Of a stretch of DNA of 64,000 bases, positions 51,806 to 60,128 are shown piece after piece. The notes under the pieces were generated by a model. That model had not been told where the DNA came from and ran no database searches. It saw nothing but the letters and a program-made list of their open reading frames with translations. Each line of letters opens with the position of its first letter. The first letter of the stretch is position 1. Origin of the DNA: Streptomyces sp. CB02959 (GTDB lineage: Bacteria > Actinomycetota > Actinomycetes > Streptomycetales > Streptomycetaceae); the NCBI RefSeq assembly GCF_002803155.1, contig NZ_NNBP01000024.1, forward strand, positions 1 through 64,000, written 5' to 3'. The position numbers and the translations under genes are program-made.

Positions 51806-52186
51806 CTATTCCTGCTCGAACCAGTCGCGCGAGACCTTCTCCAGGCCGTCGACGTCGGAGCGGTCGAAGGCTTCCTGGAAGCCGGCGTGGGTGGTGCGGG
51901 CCTGGTCGCCGGCCGCCTTCGCGGCCTTCGCGGTGTCGGCCGTCTTCGCCGCGTAGGTGATCGCGCCCTCCGACACCCCGCGGATGGCCTTCGCCAGCTC
52001 CTGGCATTCGGCCAGGGAGTCGCGGTCGACGGACTTCGCGCCCAGCGCGTCCGCGTCGGAGGCGGTGTCGTCGGCCAGGGCTTTGATGTTGTCCGCGGCC
52101 GTCTTGACGCCCTCCGCGTTGCGGGCCAGGGCCTTCTCCTTGGCCTCCGTCTTGCGTACGAGGGCCTTGTACGTCAGCTCCGCCAT
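51806..52186 (-). CDS. Small coiled-coil protein of the transfer module
   Basis: A 126-aa, Ala/Lys/Asp-rich helical protein (LVRKTEAKEKALARNAEG; ECQELAKAIRGVSEG) ending in an acidic DWFEQE. No family recognised. It resembles the C-terminal domain of the protein encoded just upstream (both have TKxxEAKE...A.NAEGVK...A.DIKAL-like spacing), suggesting paralogous, WXG-like or scaffold helical bundles. Confidence 0.75.
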   Translation of the reverse strand: MAELTYKALVRKTEAKEKALARNAEGVKTAADNIKALADDTASDADALGAKSVDRDSLAECQELAKAIRGVSEGAITYAAKTADTAKAAKAAGDQARTTHAGFQEAFDRSDVDGLEKVSRDWFEQE

Positions 52187-52207
52187 GATCGGGTCTCCCG
52201 TCTGGTC

Positions 52208-54145
52208 CTACGCGGCGGGCGCGTAGGAGCTCTTGTCGTTGTAGAAGCGGAGTTCGGCTGGCTTCGTCTCGTCGCTGTCCACGACGGCCTTGTACAGCGG
52301 CGCGTAGCGGGTGCCGATGTTGGTCAGTACGACCCTGCACATCTCCGCCGCCCGCTTCGCGCGCTTGTGGAGTTCGGCGGCCTCCGTCGCCTGGGCCTTC
52401 GCCTGGTCGGCCAGCCTCGTCAGCTTCGCGGCCAGCTTCTCTCCGCCTTCGACGGCCTTCGCCTGGTCGGCCAGCCCCTGGCAGTCCGTCGCCTCGTCCT
52501 CCGCGGTGGCCTTGAGCGACTTGCACGCGTCGGCCACCTTGATCAGGTGGTTCTCCTTGGCCTCCAGCTTGCGTTCGTACTGCTTGAAGTTGCGGAGTTC
52601 CTTCCGGCTGATCGAGCCGGCCGCGCCAGCGGTACCCAGGGTCAGGGTGTTGGGGTCGATCTTCTTGACCAGGAGGGGCTTTACGTCGGTGCTCACTCCG
52701 TCGTCTCCTTCGTCCGGCGGGGCGATGACGAGCGTCTGGCCGGAGGGGCCGGTGACCGTCACCCCCTGCTTCTTCGCCTCGTCCTTCTTCGGCTCCTGCT
52801 GCTTCGCCTTGTGGTCGGCGTGCGCCTTGTCCAGCCGCGCGTGTTCCTTGCCGTTCGCCGCCTTCTTGTCCTGGTATCCGTCCCTCGCGCCCTTCGCGTA
52901 CGCCTTGACGTGGTCGACCGCGTTTCGGACCGCGGAGCCGTCGCCGTGACCCGTCTCGCGCGTGCGCTGGAGCGGGGTCCGGTTGTCGGTCCCGTTCGAG
53001 CCGTAGCCAGCGGCGCCGCCCTTGCCGTTCTTTCCGTTCTTGCCGGCACCGCCGCTCGCCCCGGATCCGCCGCCGCTCCCGGAGGAGCCGCCCGAACCCT
53101 GGCCACCGCCGCCCTTCTTCAGGTCGACCTTCGCGCCGTTTTCCTTGCCGGCCTTGCCCTTCGAGTCGCCGGAGTTACCGCCGGACGGGCCGCCCGACGC
53201 CGATCCACCGGCGCTTCCGGAAGCGCCGGCCTTTCCGTCCCTACCGGCCTTTCCGCCGACTCCCGCGTTCCCGGAGGAGCCGTCCTTCCCCTTGCTCCCG
53301 GAGTCCTTCGACCCCTTAGAGGTGTCCTTGGCCCCCTTGGAGCTGGTGTCCTTCGACGAGCCTCCGCCATCATTTCTGCTGGCGCCGCGCCCGCCGCCGG
53401 ATCCGTCGCTCCCCTTCGAGCCGGACGAGCCGCGCCCGCCGCCTCCGTTGGCACCGCCGCTTCCACCGCGTCCGGCACCCGTGGAGCCGTTCCCGGTGGA
53501 ATTCCGGCCCGAATTCCCGCCGCCATTTCCGCCGGAATTGCGTCCCCCTCCGCTGGCCCCTCCGGAGCCGTTTCTGGTGGGAAGTCCGGGCGAATTCATG
53601 ACCGTGGTGGTCCGGGCCTCTTTTACCTGGTGCGCGCTGGCCCTGGTCTTCTCCAGATCCAGCCGTTTGTTCGCTGTCCCGCCGCCCTTCGCCCAGCGGG
53701 TCGCGCCGGCTCGGATCAGCGTTTTGATCACGCCTTCCTTGTACCGGGTGCCGGCCGCGTCGGAGCCGGGTCCGGTCAGGTCCTCCGGGGCCTTGATCGT
53801 CGCGCTGGTGACGCCCGGGGAGGAGCGGTCCACCACTCCGTCGGGTTCCACCTTCGCGGCCGGATCGTCGTCGGCCGGCCTGGCACTGTCACCGGTCGCG
53901 GCGACCGGTCGGGCCGGCTCCACCGCGGCCATCAGGGCGGCCATGATGCCGGTGTCTCCGGTCGCCGCCGGAGCGGTGCTGGCGGCCGGCGAAGCGGGCG
54001 GATCGGGTGGTCCCTCGGGGACCGGGGGCGCCGTATCGGTCGCCATCACTTCCTCACTCTCCGTGGTCGCCGATGATTCCTCACTCCTCACCTCCCAGGC
54101 GGAGAGCGGCCGATCAGCCGGACCATCGGGATCCGATTGCGGCAC
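52208..54145 (-). CDS. Large Gly/Ser/Lys-rich protein of the transfer module
   Basis: Up to 645 aa from GTG 54145; an alternative ATG at 54046 has a good GAGGAA site and would give 612 aa. The N-terminal ~180 residues are disordered and Ala/Pro-rich. Residues about 190-400 are a low-complexity domain almost wholly Gly, Ser, Asn, Lys and Asp (SGGNGGGNSG, GSKGKDGSSG), partly collagen-like GxK/GxD. The C-terminal ~220 residues form helical bundles (RKELRNFKQYERKLEAKENHLIK; AKLTRLADQAKAQATEAAELHKR). No signal peptide. Likely a structural or nucleic-acid-coating protein of the conjugation apparatus; the function is unknown. Confidence 0.8.
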   Translation of the reverse strand: MPQSDPDGPADRPLSAWEVRSEESSATTESEEVMATDTAPPVPEGPPDPPASPAASTAPAATGDTGIMAALMAAVEPARPVAATGDSARPADDDPAAKVEPDGVVDRSSPGVTSATIKAPEDLTGPGSDAAGTRYKEGVIKTLIRAGATRWAKGGGTANKRLDLEKTRASAHQVKEARTTTVMNSPGLPTRNGSGGASGGGRNSGGNGGGNSGRNSTGNGSTGAGRGGSGGANGGGGRGSSGSKGSDGSGGGRGASRNDGGGSSKDTSSKGAKDTSKGSKDSGSKGKDGSSGNAGVGGKAGRDGKAGASGSAGGSASGGPSGGNSGDSKGKAGKENGAKVDLKKGGGGQGSGGSSGSGGGSGASGGAGKNGKNGKGGAAGYGSNGTDNRTPLQRTRETGHGDGSAVRNAVDHVKAYAKGARDGYQDKKAANGKEHARLDKAHADHKAKQQEPKKDEAKKQGVTVTGPSGQTLVIAPPDEGDDGVSTDVKPLLVKKIDPNTLTLGTAGAAGSISRKELRNFKQYERKLEAKENHLIKVADACKSLKATAEDEATDCQGLADQAKAVEGGEKLAAKLTRLADQAKAQATEAAELHKRAKRAAEMCRVVLTNIGTRYAPLYKAVVDSDETKPAELRFYNDKSSYAPAA

Positions 54146-54185
54146 TCTCCGCCAGGAGGGAGGAGTAATTAATCACCGTGCGTGA

Positions 54186-54824
54186 CTACGCGTCGGCCTT
54201 CTTGCCCTTGCGTGCGAACGCCGCGACGGCCAGGCCGCCACCGGCGACGAGACCCAGCAGGGCGGAGGAGTTGATCCCGCCGCCACCCCCTGCGTTGCCG
54301 GCATCCTGGGCGCTGCCGGCGGCCTCCATGCCGGGCCCCGCGGCGGCCTCGTACTGCTGCTTGCAGCCCGCCACGACGTCGCCCTGCGAGGGCGCTCCGT
54401 ACTCCTTGCTGAGCAGGTCGGAGGAGTCCTTCACGCACTTGTCGACGGCCGCCTGGATCTTGTCGGCGGAGGCGGTCGCGGCCTTCTTGTCGGCGGCCGA
54501 CTTCTCGTTCCGGATCTTCATTTCCTCCAGTTCCAGCTTCTTCATCTGGATCTGGAGGGCAGCGGCCTCCTTTTCGTCCTTTGCGACGGCCGCCGAATGG
54601 ATCTGGAACCAGATGGTTCCGCCGCCGACGATCACCACTCCGGCCACTGCGATGGCGACCTTTCCGCGGCGAGTCAGACCGGCCTTCTTGTGATTTGATA
54701 CCGGGGTTCCGTATGGGCCTTCGTCGGCGTACGGGGATGCATCCGGAGTGCTATTTCCGAAGGTCATTCCTGCCGCCATTCCGGCCTGAATTCCTTCGAA
54801 TGCCCTCTCTTCTTCGGGCGTCAT
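54186..54824 (-). CDS. Membrane protein of the transfer module
   Basis: A 212-aa protein (start 54824; GGAG lies 8 bases upstream). A cytoplasmic N-terminus (MTPEEERAFEGIQAGMAAG), one membrane helix (about 52-72, VAIAVAGVVIVGGGTIWF), a coiled-coil (KDEKEAAALQIQMKKLELEEMKIRNEKSAADKK, split), two Cys (CVKDS, GCKQQ) and a Gly-rich stretch ending in a second hydrophobic helix and basic tail (GLVAGGGLAVAAFARKGKKADA). Ends by sortase-like signal were considered but no LPXTG is present. It starts just before the stop of the DUF6197-like gene. Confidence 0.82.
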   Translation of the reverse strand: MTPEEERAFEGIQAGMAAGMTFGNSTPDASPYADEGPYGTPVSNHKKAGLTRRGKVAIAVAGVVIVGGGTIWFQIHSAAVAKDEKEAAALQIQMKKLELEEMKIRNEKSAADKKAATASADKIQAAVDKCVKDSSDLLSKEYGAPSQGDVVAGCKQQYEAAAGPGMEAAGSAQDAGNAGGGGGINSSALLGLVAGGGLAVAAFARKGKKADA

Positions 54825-54825
54825 T

Positions 54826-55344
54826 TCATTCTCCGTTCTTACGCGCCATGTCAGAGGCCGCAGAGATCGTGGCCTCCACACTCCGGAAAGTGTTGTGAGA
54901 AAGGTCGTTCCACGCCCAGAACCGCATGTTCACGCCTTGGCGGGCCAGCTGGGTCTGGAGGTAATTCACGGCCTTTCCCCGGTCGATCGCGGTCACGTGC
55001 CCGGTGGATTCCAGAAAGGTCTGGGCACCCCTAATGCACATGCGTCCGGTGGGGGAGAAATCGAAGGACTGGCACCAGCCGTAGCGGGTCAGGACTTCGA
55101 TCACCTGGACCAGGTGGTACGAGGGCTTCAAGGGGCGCGGCTCCTGCCAAAGCCCCAGGTCAGCCATCGCGGACCGGATCCCCTTGGGGATCATGCGCTG
55201 GCCCCAGGTCGGGGGGTCGGGCGCCCAGATCTCCAGGGCCGGCGGGATCACCGCGGGGGGTGCCAGCGCGGGCGCCGGCGGGGTCGTCGTACGGGTGCGG
55301 CAGCTCCCAGGCTTCGGGGCTGGCCCGGTCGTCGTGGGTGCCAT
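54826..55344 (-). CDS. DUF6197-like protein
   Basis: A 172-aa protein. The pattern VLTRYGWCQSFDFSPTGRMCIRGAQ, AVNYLQTQLA, then FWAWNDLSHNTFRSVEATISAAS matches DUF6197 (a streptomycete accessory family), with a long Pro-rich N-terminal extension. Activity unknown. It heads the transfer-module transcript that ends with traB. Confidence 0.78.
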   Translation of the reverse strand: MAPTTTGPAPKPGSCRTRTTTPPAPALAPPAVIPPALEIWAPDPPTWGQRMIPKGIRSAMADLGLWQEPRPLKPSYHLVQVIEVLTRYGWCQSFDFSPTGRMCIRGAQTFLESTGHVTAIDRGKAVNYLQTQLARQGVNMRFWAWNDLSHNTFRSVEATISAASDMARKNGE

Positions 55345-55376
55345 GCTGTGCTCTTTCCTTGCGTGAGTAGGGAAGC

Positions 55377-55437
55377 GAAGGCCCCCGCTGAAGCGTGATC
55401 AGCGGGGGCCTTCTGTCGCCTGAATCGTTCAGGCGAC
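55377..55437 (-). terminator. Two consecutive hairpin terminators
   Basis: Stem 1: GAAGGCCCCCGCTGA (55377-55391) with TCAGCGGGGGCCTTC (55399-55413). Stem 2: GTCGCCTGAA (55415-55424) with TTCAGGCGAC (55428-55437). They separate the DUF2637-like gene from the DUF6197-like gene on the leftward strand, with the next promoter probably just downstream. Confidence 0.75.
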
Positions 55438-55503
55438 ACCGTTCCCGGAGGGGAGCCGGGGACGATGTCGCTCGAGCGCTTCGGTTACGGCGGGGCCAGG
55501 ACG

Positions 55504-56226
55504 GTGCCGGACCGCGCGGTCTGGTCAGTGGACCGTGTGCTGCTTGAGCGCGACGGCGATTTGTCCGGCGCGGTCCGTGGCGATGGACCCGCCCTCGGAC
55601 CGGACCGCAGCAGCGATGTTGGTCCGGTTCAGGGGCCGGTCTTCGGACCGGAGCCGGTCCAGGGCGGTCCGCTCCAGGTCCGTGAGCGTGATGACGGTCC
55701 GGTCCGGACCGCTGTTCGTCTCCCGGTTCGACGCGGGGCCGGAGTGGTCTTCCGGTCCGTCGAGCGGTCCGGTCCGGCCCGGGGCTTCGGTACGGACCGT
55801 CACGCTGCGGGCGGCAGGGGAGCCGTGCGCGGCGGAGACAGCCCTCGTCTTCCGGTCCGACCGGTCCGGACCGGATCGACCGTGCAGGTCAGAGGCGATG
55901 CGGTCCGTCGGACCGGATTCCAGCGCGAGGGCCCCTGCGGCGGTCCGGTCCGCCCGGTCCGGTCCGTGGACCGGACCGTGGACCGCGAATCCGGCGTTCG
56001 GACCGGACCGGACCGTGGACCGGTCATGCTGGACCGGGCGGACCAGACTGTGGTTGCCGGCCGGTCCGGGCCGGTCCATGCGGGTGATGGTGAGGACCGT
56101 GGGAATGGCGGCCGGACCGTGGTCGTCGGTCCTGACTCGCGGGACGACGACACGGTGCAGGGCACGTCCGGTCCGGACCGCCTTGCGGTCCGCGAGCTGC
56201 GCACCGGCCGCGGTCCACACCCGGTC
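55504..56226. repeat. Dense GGACCG/CGGTCC hexamer array inside a coding sequence
   Basis: By eye about forty copies of GGACCG or its complement CGGTCC occur in roughly 720 bases, often as the palindrome CGGWCCG, densest at 55921-56040. Chance would give one or two. They lie in the 3' part of the DUF2637-like gene and the encoded segment is accordingly rich in Arg, Ser, Thr, Gly, Pro and Asp (SGPDRSDRK, VHGPVHGPDRADRT). The array may serve as protein-binding DNA as well as coding sequence. Confidence 0.85.
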
Positions 56227-58002
56227 CAAAGTGGTCAGGCTCGCGTCGGTGATCGCGAGGGACCAGGCGGTGAAGCTGTGGACCGGGTAGCGGACCCAAC
56301 GGACCGCTCCGATCGTGGGACGAGCCTTGGCGACCTTGCCGTCCTCACGGAGCTTGCGGCGGTGGATCAGCGACGCGTACAGCTCCCACAGCACCATCCC
56401 GACAATGCTCATCGCGGCGAACGCGACAGCCTTCGGCGTGAAGTGCCAGTAGGTGATCTGTTCCGTCCACTTCTGAGCGGTCGCGTCCCATGCCCGGCTG
56501 CCGGGTACCCTCTCGCCGGAGGCGTGCCAGAAGTTCATGACCGCGGCCCCGATAGCGAAAACCCAGGTGGAAGCTCGGTAGAGGGTTCCGGCGTCGCCGC
56601 CGCGGCGGGCCTGGTGGTACATCCACCCGACGAAGGCCGTCGACAGCTCCCACGCCGCGGCGAACAGGATCGTGAATGGGACGACCCAGCCGAGGATGTC
56701 CTTGGCGAACCCGGCCTGGCCGGTCCAGGCGACGGCCATCGGTGCGGTGATCGGGCCGACTACCATCAACCGCTCGGCGTTGACCTTGACGAACTTCTTG
56801 ATCCGGTCTGCCTGGGTCGGCTGCCCGGCCCGGCGCGCATCCCGTGCTTCGCGGGCTTTCGCTTTCCGGGCCGTGTTCTCGTCCCGCCGCTCCTGGCGGG
56901 CCTGGTGCTTGAGTCGCTTGCGTGCCAGCGCCTTCTCGGTGCGTGAAGTCGCGCTCTGCATCCGGGCGTTGGCTTCCGCGAGGGCTTCGTCCGCCTCCCC
57001 TTCCCGAGTCCGGGCCCGGGCCAGTACCGCCTCGGCCTCCTTGAGGTCCGTCTCGTTCTTCTCCTTCGCCTCCGCCAGGAGCCGGGCGGCCTCTGCGCGC
57101 GCGGTACGGGCGGTCCGTTCCGCGTCCTCGGCCGACGTCGCCCGCAGCCGCGCCACGTCCTCCTCGGCGAGCTTGCGCGCCCGCGCTGCGTCTGCGGTTG
57201 CGGTCTCCCGCTCCCGGCTGGCGTCCTCGCGCAGCTGGGCGGCCTCCGACCGTGCCGCACGCAGTTGCTGCTCGGCCCCGGCCACCGCCTCAGCGCGCAC
57301 CTTCTCCGCCTCCTCGGCCGCGCGGATCCGGGTCTCGGCTGCGGTGCGCTCCGCCGCGGCCAGCAGTTCCGTGCGCTGGCCCTCCGCGTCGGCGAGGACC
57401 TGGTCGGCCTGCGCCTGCACCGTGTCGGCCTGCGCGGCCGCTGTGGTGGTGACGTCCTGCGCCTGGTGGCGTGCGGCGGCGAGCAGTTGCTCGGCATCCT
57501 CCTCGGCGGCGGCGAGGACCTGGTCGGCCTCGCCGGACGCTGTCGCCGTGACGGTGTCGGCCGCCGTGCGGGCGTCGGCGAGCAGCTGCTTGGCCTTCGC
57601 GTCGGCGTCGGCCAGGACCTGGTCGGCGCCGACGGCCGCGGTGGTCGCGGCGTCCGTGCGGACCCGGTCGGCGTCGGCCTGCGCGTCGGCCAGGACGCGG
57701 GCCTGCTCGGTGGTGGCCGCCTTGGTGATCGTGGCGGCCACCGAGCGGGCGCCCTCCAGAAGTTCGGCGGCTCTGGCCTCGCTGTCGGCGAGGATGCGCG
57801 CGGCGTCGTCGGCGGCCAGGTCCCGGAGGTCGGCCGCGCGGTCGGCGGCGTCGGCCAGGACCGGGGCGGCCTCCTCGAACAGCCGGGGCACGCTGCCCTC
57901 GGGGACGGCGGCCGGGGGGGTGGTCGTCTTGGTGCGCCCCGCGCCTCGGGGCTTCGGAGCCGGGGCGGGCTTCCGCCTGCGCCGGGTGGTGGTGTTGGCC
58001 AC
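55525..58002 (-). CDS. DUF2637-like membrane protein with long coiled coil
   Basis: An 825-aa protein (GTG 58002, AGAGGACACC upstream). Order: basic, Pro-rich N-terminus; an Ala-rich coiled coil (about 35-375) of quasi-repeats (ADQVLADADAKAKQLLADA); membrane helices at about 425-445, 452-470 and further ones to 560 (GWVVPFTILFAAAWELSTAFV; FAIGAAVMNFWHASG; AVAFAAMSIVGMVLWELYASL), the DUF2637 region; then a hydrophilic C-terminus rich in Gly/Pro/Asp/Arg with a possible winged helix at the end (LTDLERTALDRLRSEDRPLNRTNI). DUF2637 proteins are linked to actinomycete plasmid spread. May organise the transfer machine at the membrane. Confidence 0.82.
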   Translation of the reverse strand: MANTTTRRRRKPAPAPKPRGAGRTKTTTPPAAVPEGSVPRLFEEAAPVLADAADRAADLRDLAADDAARILADSEARAAELLEGARSVAATITKAATTEQARVLADAQADADRVRTDAATTAAVGADQVLADADAKAKQLLADARTAADTVTATASGEADQVLAAAEEDAEQLLAAARHQAQDVTTTAAAQADTVQAQADQVLADAEGQRTELLAAAERTAAETRIRAAEEAEKVRAEAVAGAEQQLRAARSEAAQLREDASRERETATADAARARKLAEEDVARLRATSAEDAERTARTARAEAARLLAEAKEKNETDLKEAEAVLARARTREGEADEALAEANARMQSATSRTEKALARKRLKHQARQERRDENTARKAKAREARDARRAGQPTQADRIKKFVKVNAERLMVVGPITAPMAVAWTGQAGFAKDILGWVVPFTILFAAAWELSTAFVGWMYHQARRGGDAGTLYRASTWVFAIGAAVMNFWHASGERVPGSRAWDATAQKWTEQITYWHFTPKAVAFAAMSIVGMVLWELYASLIHRRKLREDGKVAKARPTIGAVRWVRYPVHSFTAWSLAITDASLTTLDRVWTAAGAQLADRKAVRTGRALHRVVVPRVRTDDHGPAAIPTVLTITRMDRPGPAGNHSLVRPVQHDRSTVRSGPNAGFAVHGPVHGPDRADRTAAGALALESGPTDRIASDLHGRSGPDRSDRKTRAVSAAHGSPAARSVTVRTEAPGRTGPLDGPEDHSGPASNRETNSGPDRTVITLTDLERTALDRLRSEDRPLNRTNIAAAVRSEGGSIATDRAGQIAVALKQHTVH

Positions 58003-58078
58003 GGGGTGTCCTCTCTTACTCCGGCGCCTCGTGCAAGAGGCCACCGCAGGTCGGCGTCGGTCGGTAGGGTGGTAACCA

Positions 58079-58125
58079 GGCCCTCCGAAACCCCGGCAGC
58101 TCTAATGCCGAGGTCTCGGAGGGCC
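58079..58125 (-). terminator. Hairpin terminator
   Basis: GGCCCTCCGA (58079-58088) pairs with TCGGAGGGCC (58116-58125), with further pairing CGGCA/TGCCG inside. It follows the 58-aa gene on the leftward strand. Confidence 0.65.
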
Positions 58126-58205
58126 GCCTGCGTGACAGGCCGTAGGTGGTGTGGGTGGTGGGGACCGGCCTGTCGGCTCGGCCGGGCCCGTGGGAGGGGG
58201 TGCGG

Positions 58206-58382
58206 TCAGAAAACGCGCGGTTCGTAGGCGGTGCGGCCGCTGCCCTCGCGCTCGATCTCGCGGCGCACCTCGTCACGTGCCGCTTCTCGTGTGGGGGCCT
58301 CGACCTCTCCAGACGCCGTTCCGACGCGGCGCGTGCCGCTCTTCTCTTCGACGACGGTTGCGTTCCAGTTCCACTTCGCCAT
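58206..58382 (-). CDS. Small 58-aa hypothetical protein
   Basis: Below the usual length cut-off but convincing: MAKWNWNATVVEEKSGTRRV, then a strand and a charged helix (REAARDEVRREIEREGSG) and YEPRVF at the end. The beta-beta-alpha pattern resembles small plasmid proteins of unknown role. It is followed by the terminator at 58079. Confidence 0.7.
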   Translation of the reverse strand: MAKWNWNATVVEEKSGTRRVGTASGEVEAPTREAARDEVRREIEREGSGRTAYEPRVF

Positions 58383-58515
58383 GGTGTTTCGACTTTCTTT
58401 GTGGGGTTGGGCTGGTCAGTTGGGGTGGTGGGGCCCGGCTGTTGTCGGCGTCAGCGCGGGCCCCGCCGGAGGGTGGTCAGTCGCGGCGCCGGTTGCGTAT
58501 CCGGATCACCGCTGG

Positions 58516-58890
58516 TCAGGGGCGGGCGGGCAGCGCGCTGCTGTCCTGCCCGAGTTGCTGGCGCAGCCAGGCGACGGCGGCCGGGGTCATCGCGCCGGTG
58601 TCCGGCTCGCTGAGCGGCGCGGTGTCGATGTCGTGCATCGCTTCGGTGGCCGGGAGCAGCCGCATGTAGGCGGGGTCGATCCCGGCGCGGGCCCGGTTGC
58701 TGCTCAGCTCGGTCAGGTCGTAGAAGACCTTGCGGGTGTCGGCGTGCCGCCAGGACCGCTCCACCCGGCCGACGAAGGTGTTGCCGGGCTGCCCGAGCCA
58801 GAACTTCTCGGCGTCGCGGAACAGGACGATGTCGCCCTGGGTGTAGGTGACCTGCGGGCGGGTGGTGGCCTGCGTCTGGGGCTGGGTCAT
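58516..58890 (-). CDS. Hypothetical 124-aa protein
   Basis: A soluble protein with YTQGDIVLFRDAEKFWLGQPGNTFVGRVERSW, a beta-rich SH3-like part, and a helical C-terminus (TPAAVAWLRQQLGQDSS). No family recognised. It is the first of a run of small leftward genes with individual ribosome sites (GAGGAGAGCAC before this ATG). Confidence 0.75.
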   Translation of the reverse strand: MTQPQTQATTRPQVTYTQGDIVLFRDAEKFWLGQPGNTFVGRVERSWRHADTRKVFYDLTELSSNRARAGIDPAYMRLLPATEAMHDIDTAPLSEPDTGAMTPAAVAWLRQQLGQDSSALPARP

Positions 58891-59010
58891 GTGCTCTCCT
58901 CACATCGCGTGCACCGGCCGGGGCCGGCGGGTCCGGACTGCCCGGCTCCCAGTCACCGCCCGTCCCGACCGCCTGGGTTCGGCGATCGATGCGGGCGGAT
59001 CAGGCAGCCG

Positions 59011-59259
59011 TCAGGCCAGAGCGGCGACGGGACGGTGCGGGTCGATGACCCGGCCGTCGGGGAGCAGCCCCCCGGTGTCCTCAAACAGCAGTACGGAGTT
59101 GCACAACAGGCTCCAGCCCTGCTCCGGATGGGCGGCCACGACATGTGCGGCCTCCCGGTCGGGGCTGTCGGCCGTCGGGCACTTCGGGGTGTGCGTGCAC
59201 AGCGAGTCCGGCAGCCTGCCGGTGGTCGTCGCGGTGTTGAGCTGGGTCCTGCTACGCAT
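59011..59259 (-). CDS. DUF5999 family protein
   Basis: An 82-aa protein with the conserved DUF5999 layout: CTHTPKCPTADSPDREAAHVVAAHPEQGWSLLCNSVLLFEDTG here split at the middle, then LLPDGRVIDPHRP. Common in Streptomyces, function unknown. Three Cys may bind a metal. Confidence 0.88.
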   Translation of the reverse strand: MRSRTQLNTATTTGRLPDSLCTHTPKCPTADSPDREAAHVVAAHPEQGWSLLCNSVLLFEDTGGLLPDGRVIDPHRPVAALA

Positions 59260-59387
59260 GGGCTCTCCTGCAGGTGAGGAAGCGATCCCGGGATTTCCCG
59301 GGGCTGGGAGCGCGAGTGGGCCGGCTGCCCGTCGTGCGGACAGCCGGTCCTGGGGGTGTTGCGGGGCGGGCCGGAAGTCGCGCGCCG

Positions 59388-59404
59388 CTCCCGCGGGGCG
59401 GGAG
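59388..59404 (-). terminator. Terminator after whiB
   Basis: CTCCCGC (59388-59394), GGG loop and GCGGGAG (59398-59404) directly follow the whiB stop. Confidence 0.6.
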
Positions 59405-59707
59405 TCAGGCGGAGCGCTTGCGGGCGGCGCGGCGCTTCATCCGGCGCCGGTCGTCCTCGTCGGTGCCGCCCCACACGCCGTGCTCCTGGCCGCTCTCCAG
59501 CGCCCACTGCCGGCAGCGCTCCATGACCGGGCAGCGACGGCACACGGCCTTCGCCTCCTTGATCTGGAGCAGCGCCGGACCGGTGTTGCCGATCGGGAAG
59601 AACAACTCGGGGTCTTCGTCCTTGCACGCCGAGCGGGCCCGCCAGTCGGTGTTGACCGGCAGGTCGGCGGAGGATGTGTAGGGCGTGCGTACGATGGAGC
59701 GGTTCAT
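59405..59707 (-). CDS. WhiB-family iron-sulfur regulator
   Basis: A 100-aa WhiB-like protein with the four cluster-binding Cys at 28, 56, 59 and 65 (SACKD; CRRCPVMERC), the GVWGG turn (77-81) and a basic DNA-contact tail (RRRMKRRAARKRSA). GGGAGGCCCTG precedes the ATG. It is likely to bind sigma factor region 4 and control genes of this module or the host; plasmid-borne Wbl proteins often do so. A hairpin sits in its 5' leader. Confidence 0.95.
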   Translation of the reverse strand: MNRSIVRTPYTSSADLPVNTDWRARSACKDEDPELFFPIGNTGPALLQIKEAKAVCRRCPVMERCRQWALESGQEHGVWGGTDEDDRRRMKRRAARKRSA

Positions 59708-59733
59708 CAGGGCCTCCCAGAAGGTCCGTTCGG

Positions 59734-59762
59734 CAGCCCCGGGGGCGCAATCCCCGGGGCTG
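59734..59762 (-). promoter_or_regulatory. Leader hairpin of whiB
   Basis: CAGCCCCGGGG (59734-59744) and CCCCGGGGCTG (59752-59762) form an 11-bp stem with a 7-base loop, 27 bases upstream of the whiB start. The same leader (hairpin, then CCTTnTGGGAGGnCCTGATGA) precedes the zinc-finger gene at 60901. Confidence 0.65.
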
Positions 59763-59865
59763 TGCGCGTGGTGGCGGCCGGATGGCCGGAGCGGGGGTGA
59801 TCTCCCGGCGCTCTCCGCCGGCCCCGCCCGGTGAGGGTCGGGACCGACGGGCAATGCCGGGCCGA

Positions 59866-60081
59866 TCAGAGCTCGTTGCGCTCGAGGGCGAAGAAGATGA
59901 CGTTGGCGCCCTTCAGCGCGGGGTCCTGGTAGGTGACCGCTTCGAGAAGGTCGGCGTAGACATCGGCGCGAGTCTGGCCCGGCTGCGGGGTGCAGCCGTT
60001 GGCGAAGGTCGCCAACGCGATGGCTCCGCCGGGGGTCTGCTGCTGGAGGGTGAGAACGAAGTGGTGGGTGCCCTGCTGCAT
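59866..60081 (-). CDS. Small 71-aa hypothetical protein
   Basis: Starts at 60081 after AAGGAGAG. The sequence MQQGTHHFVLTLQQQTPGGA followed by ALATFANGC and TYQDPALKGANVIFFALERNEL looks like a compact beta-alpha-beta protein. No family recognised; one of a series of small genes here. Confidence 0.75.
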   Translation of the reverse strand: MQQGTHHFVLTLQQQTPGGAIALATFANGCTPQPGQTRADVYADLLEAVTYQDPALKGANVIFFALERNEL

Positions 60082-60128
60082 TGCTCTCTCCTTGATTGGG
60101 TGGTGCGGGTTGGGGAGGCCGGCGGTTC

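Noticed and set aside
51800..54076. 758-codon rightward frame opposite the Gly/Ser-rich gene
   Set aside because: Its Leu/Arg/Val- and Ala/Gly-rich repeats are the complement of the leftward low-complexity gene, which has a matching ribosome site and operon context.
55504..56226. CRISPR array
   Set aside because: The repeats are hexamers with irregular spacing inside a reading frame; there are no 25-40 bp repeats with unique spacers and no cas genes.
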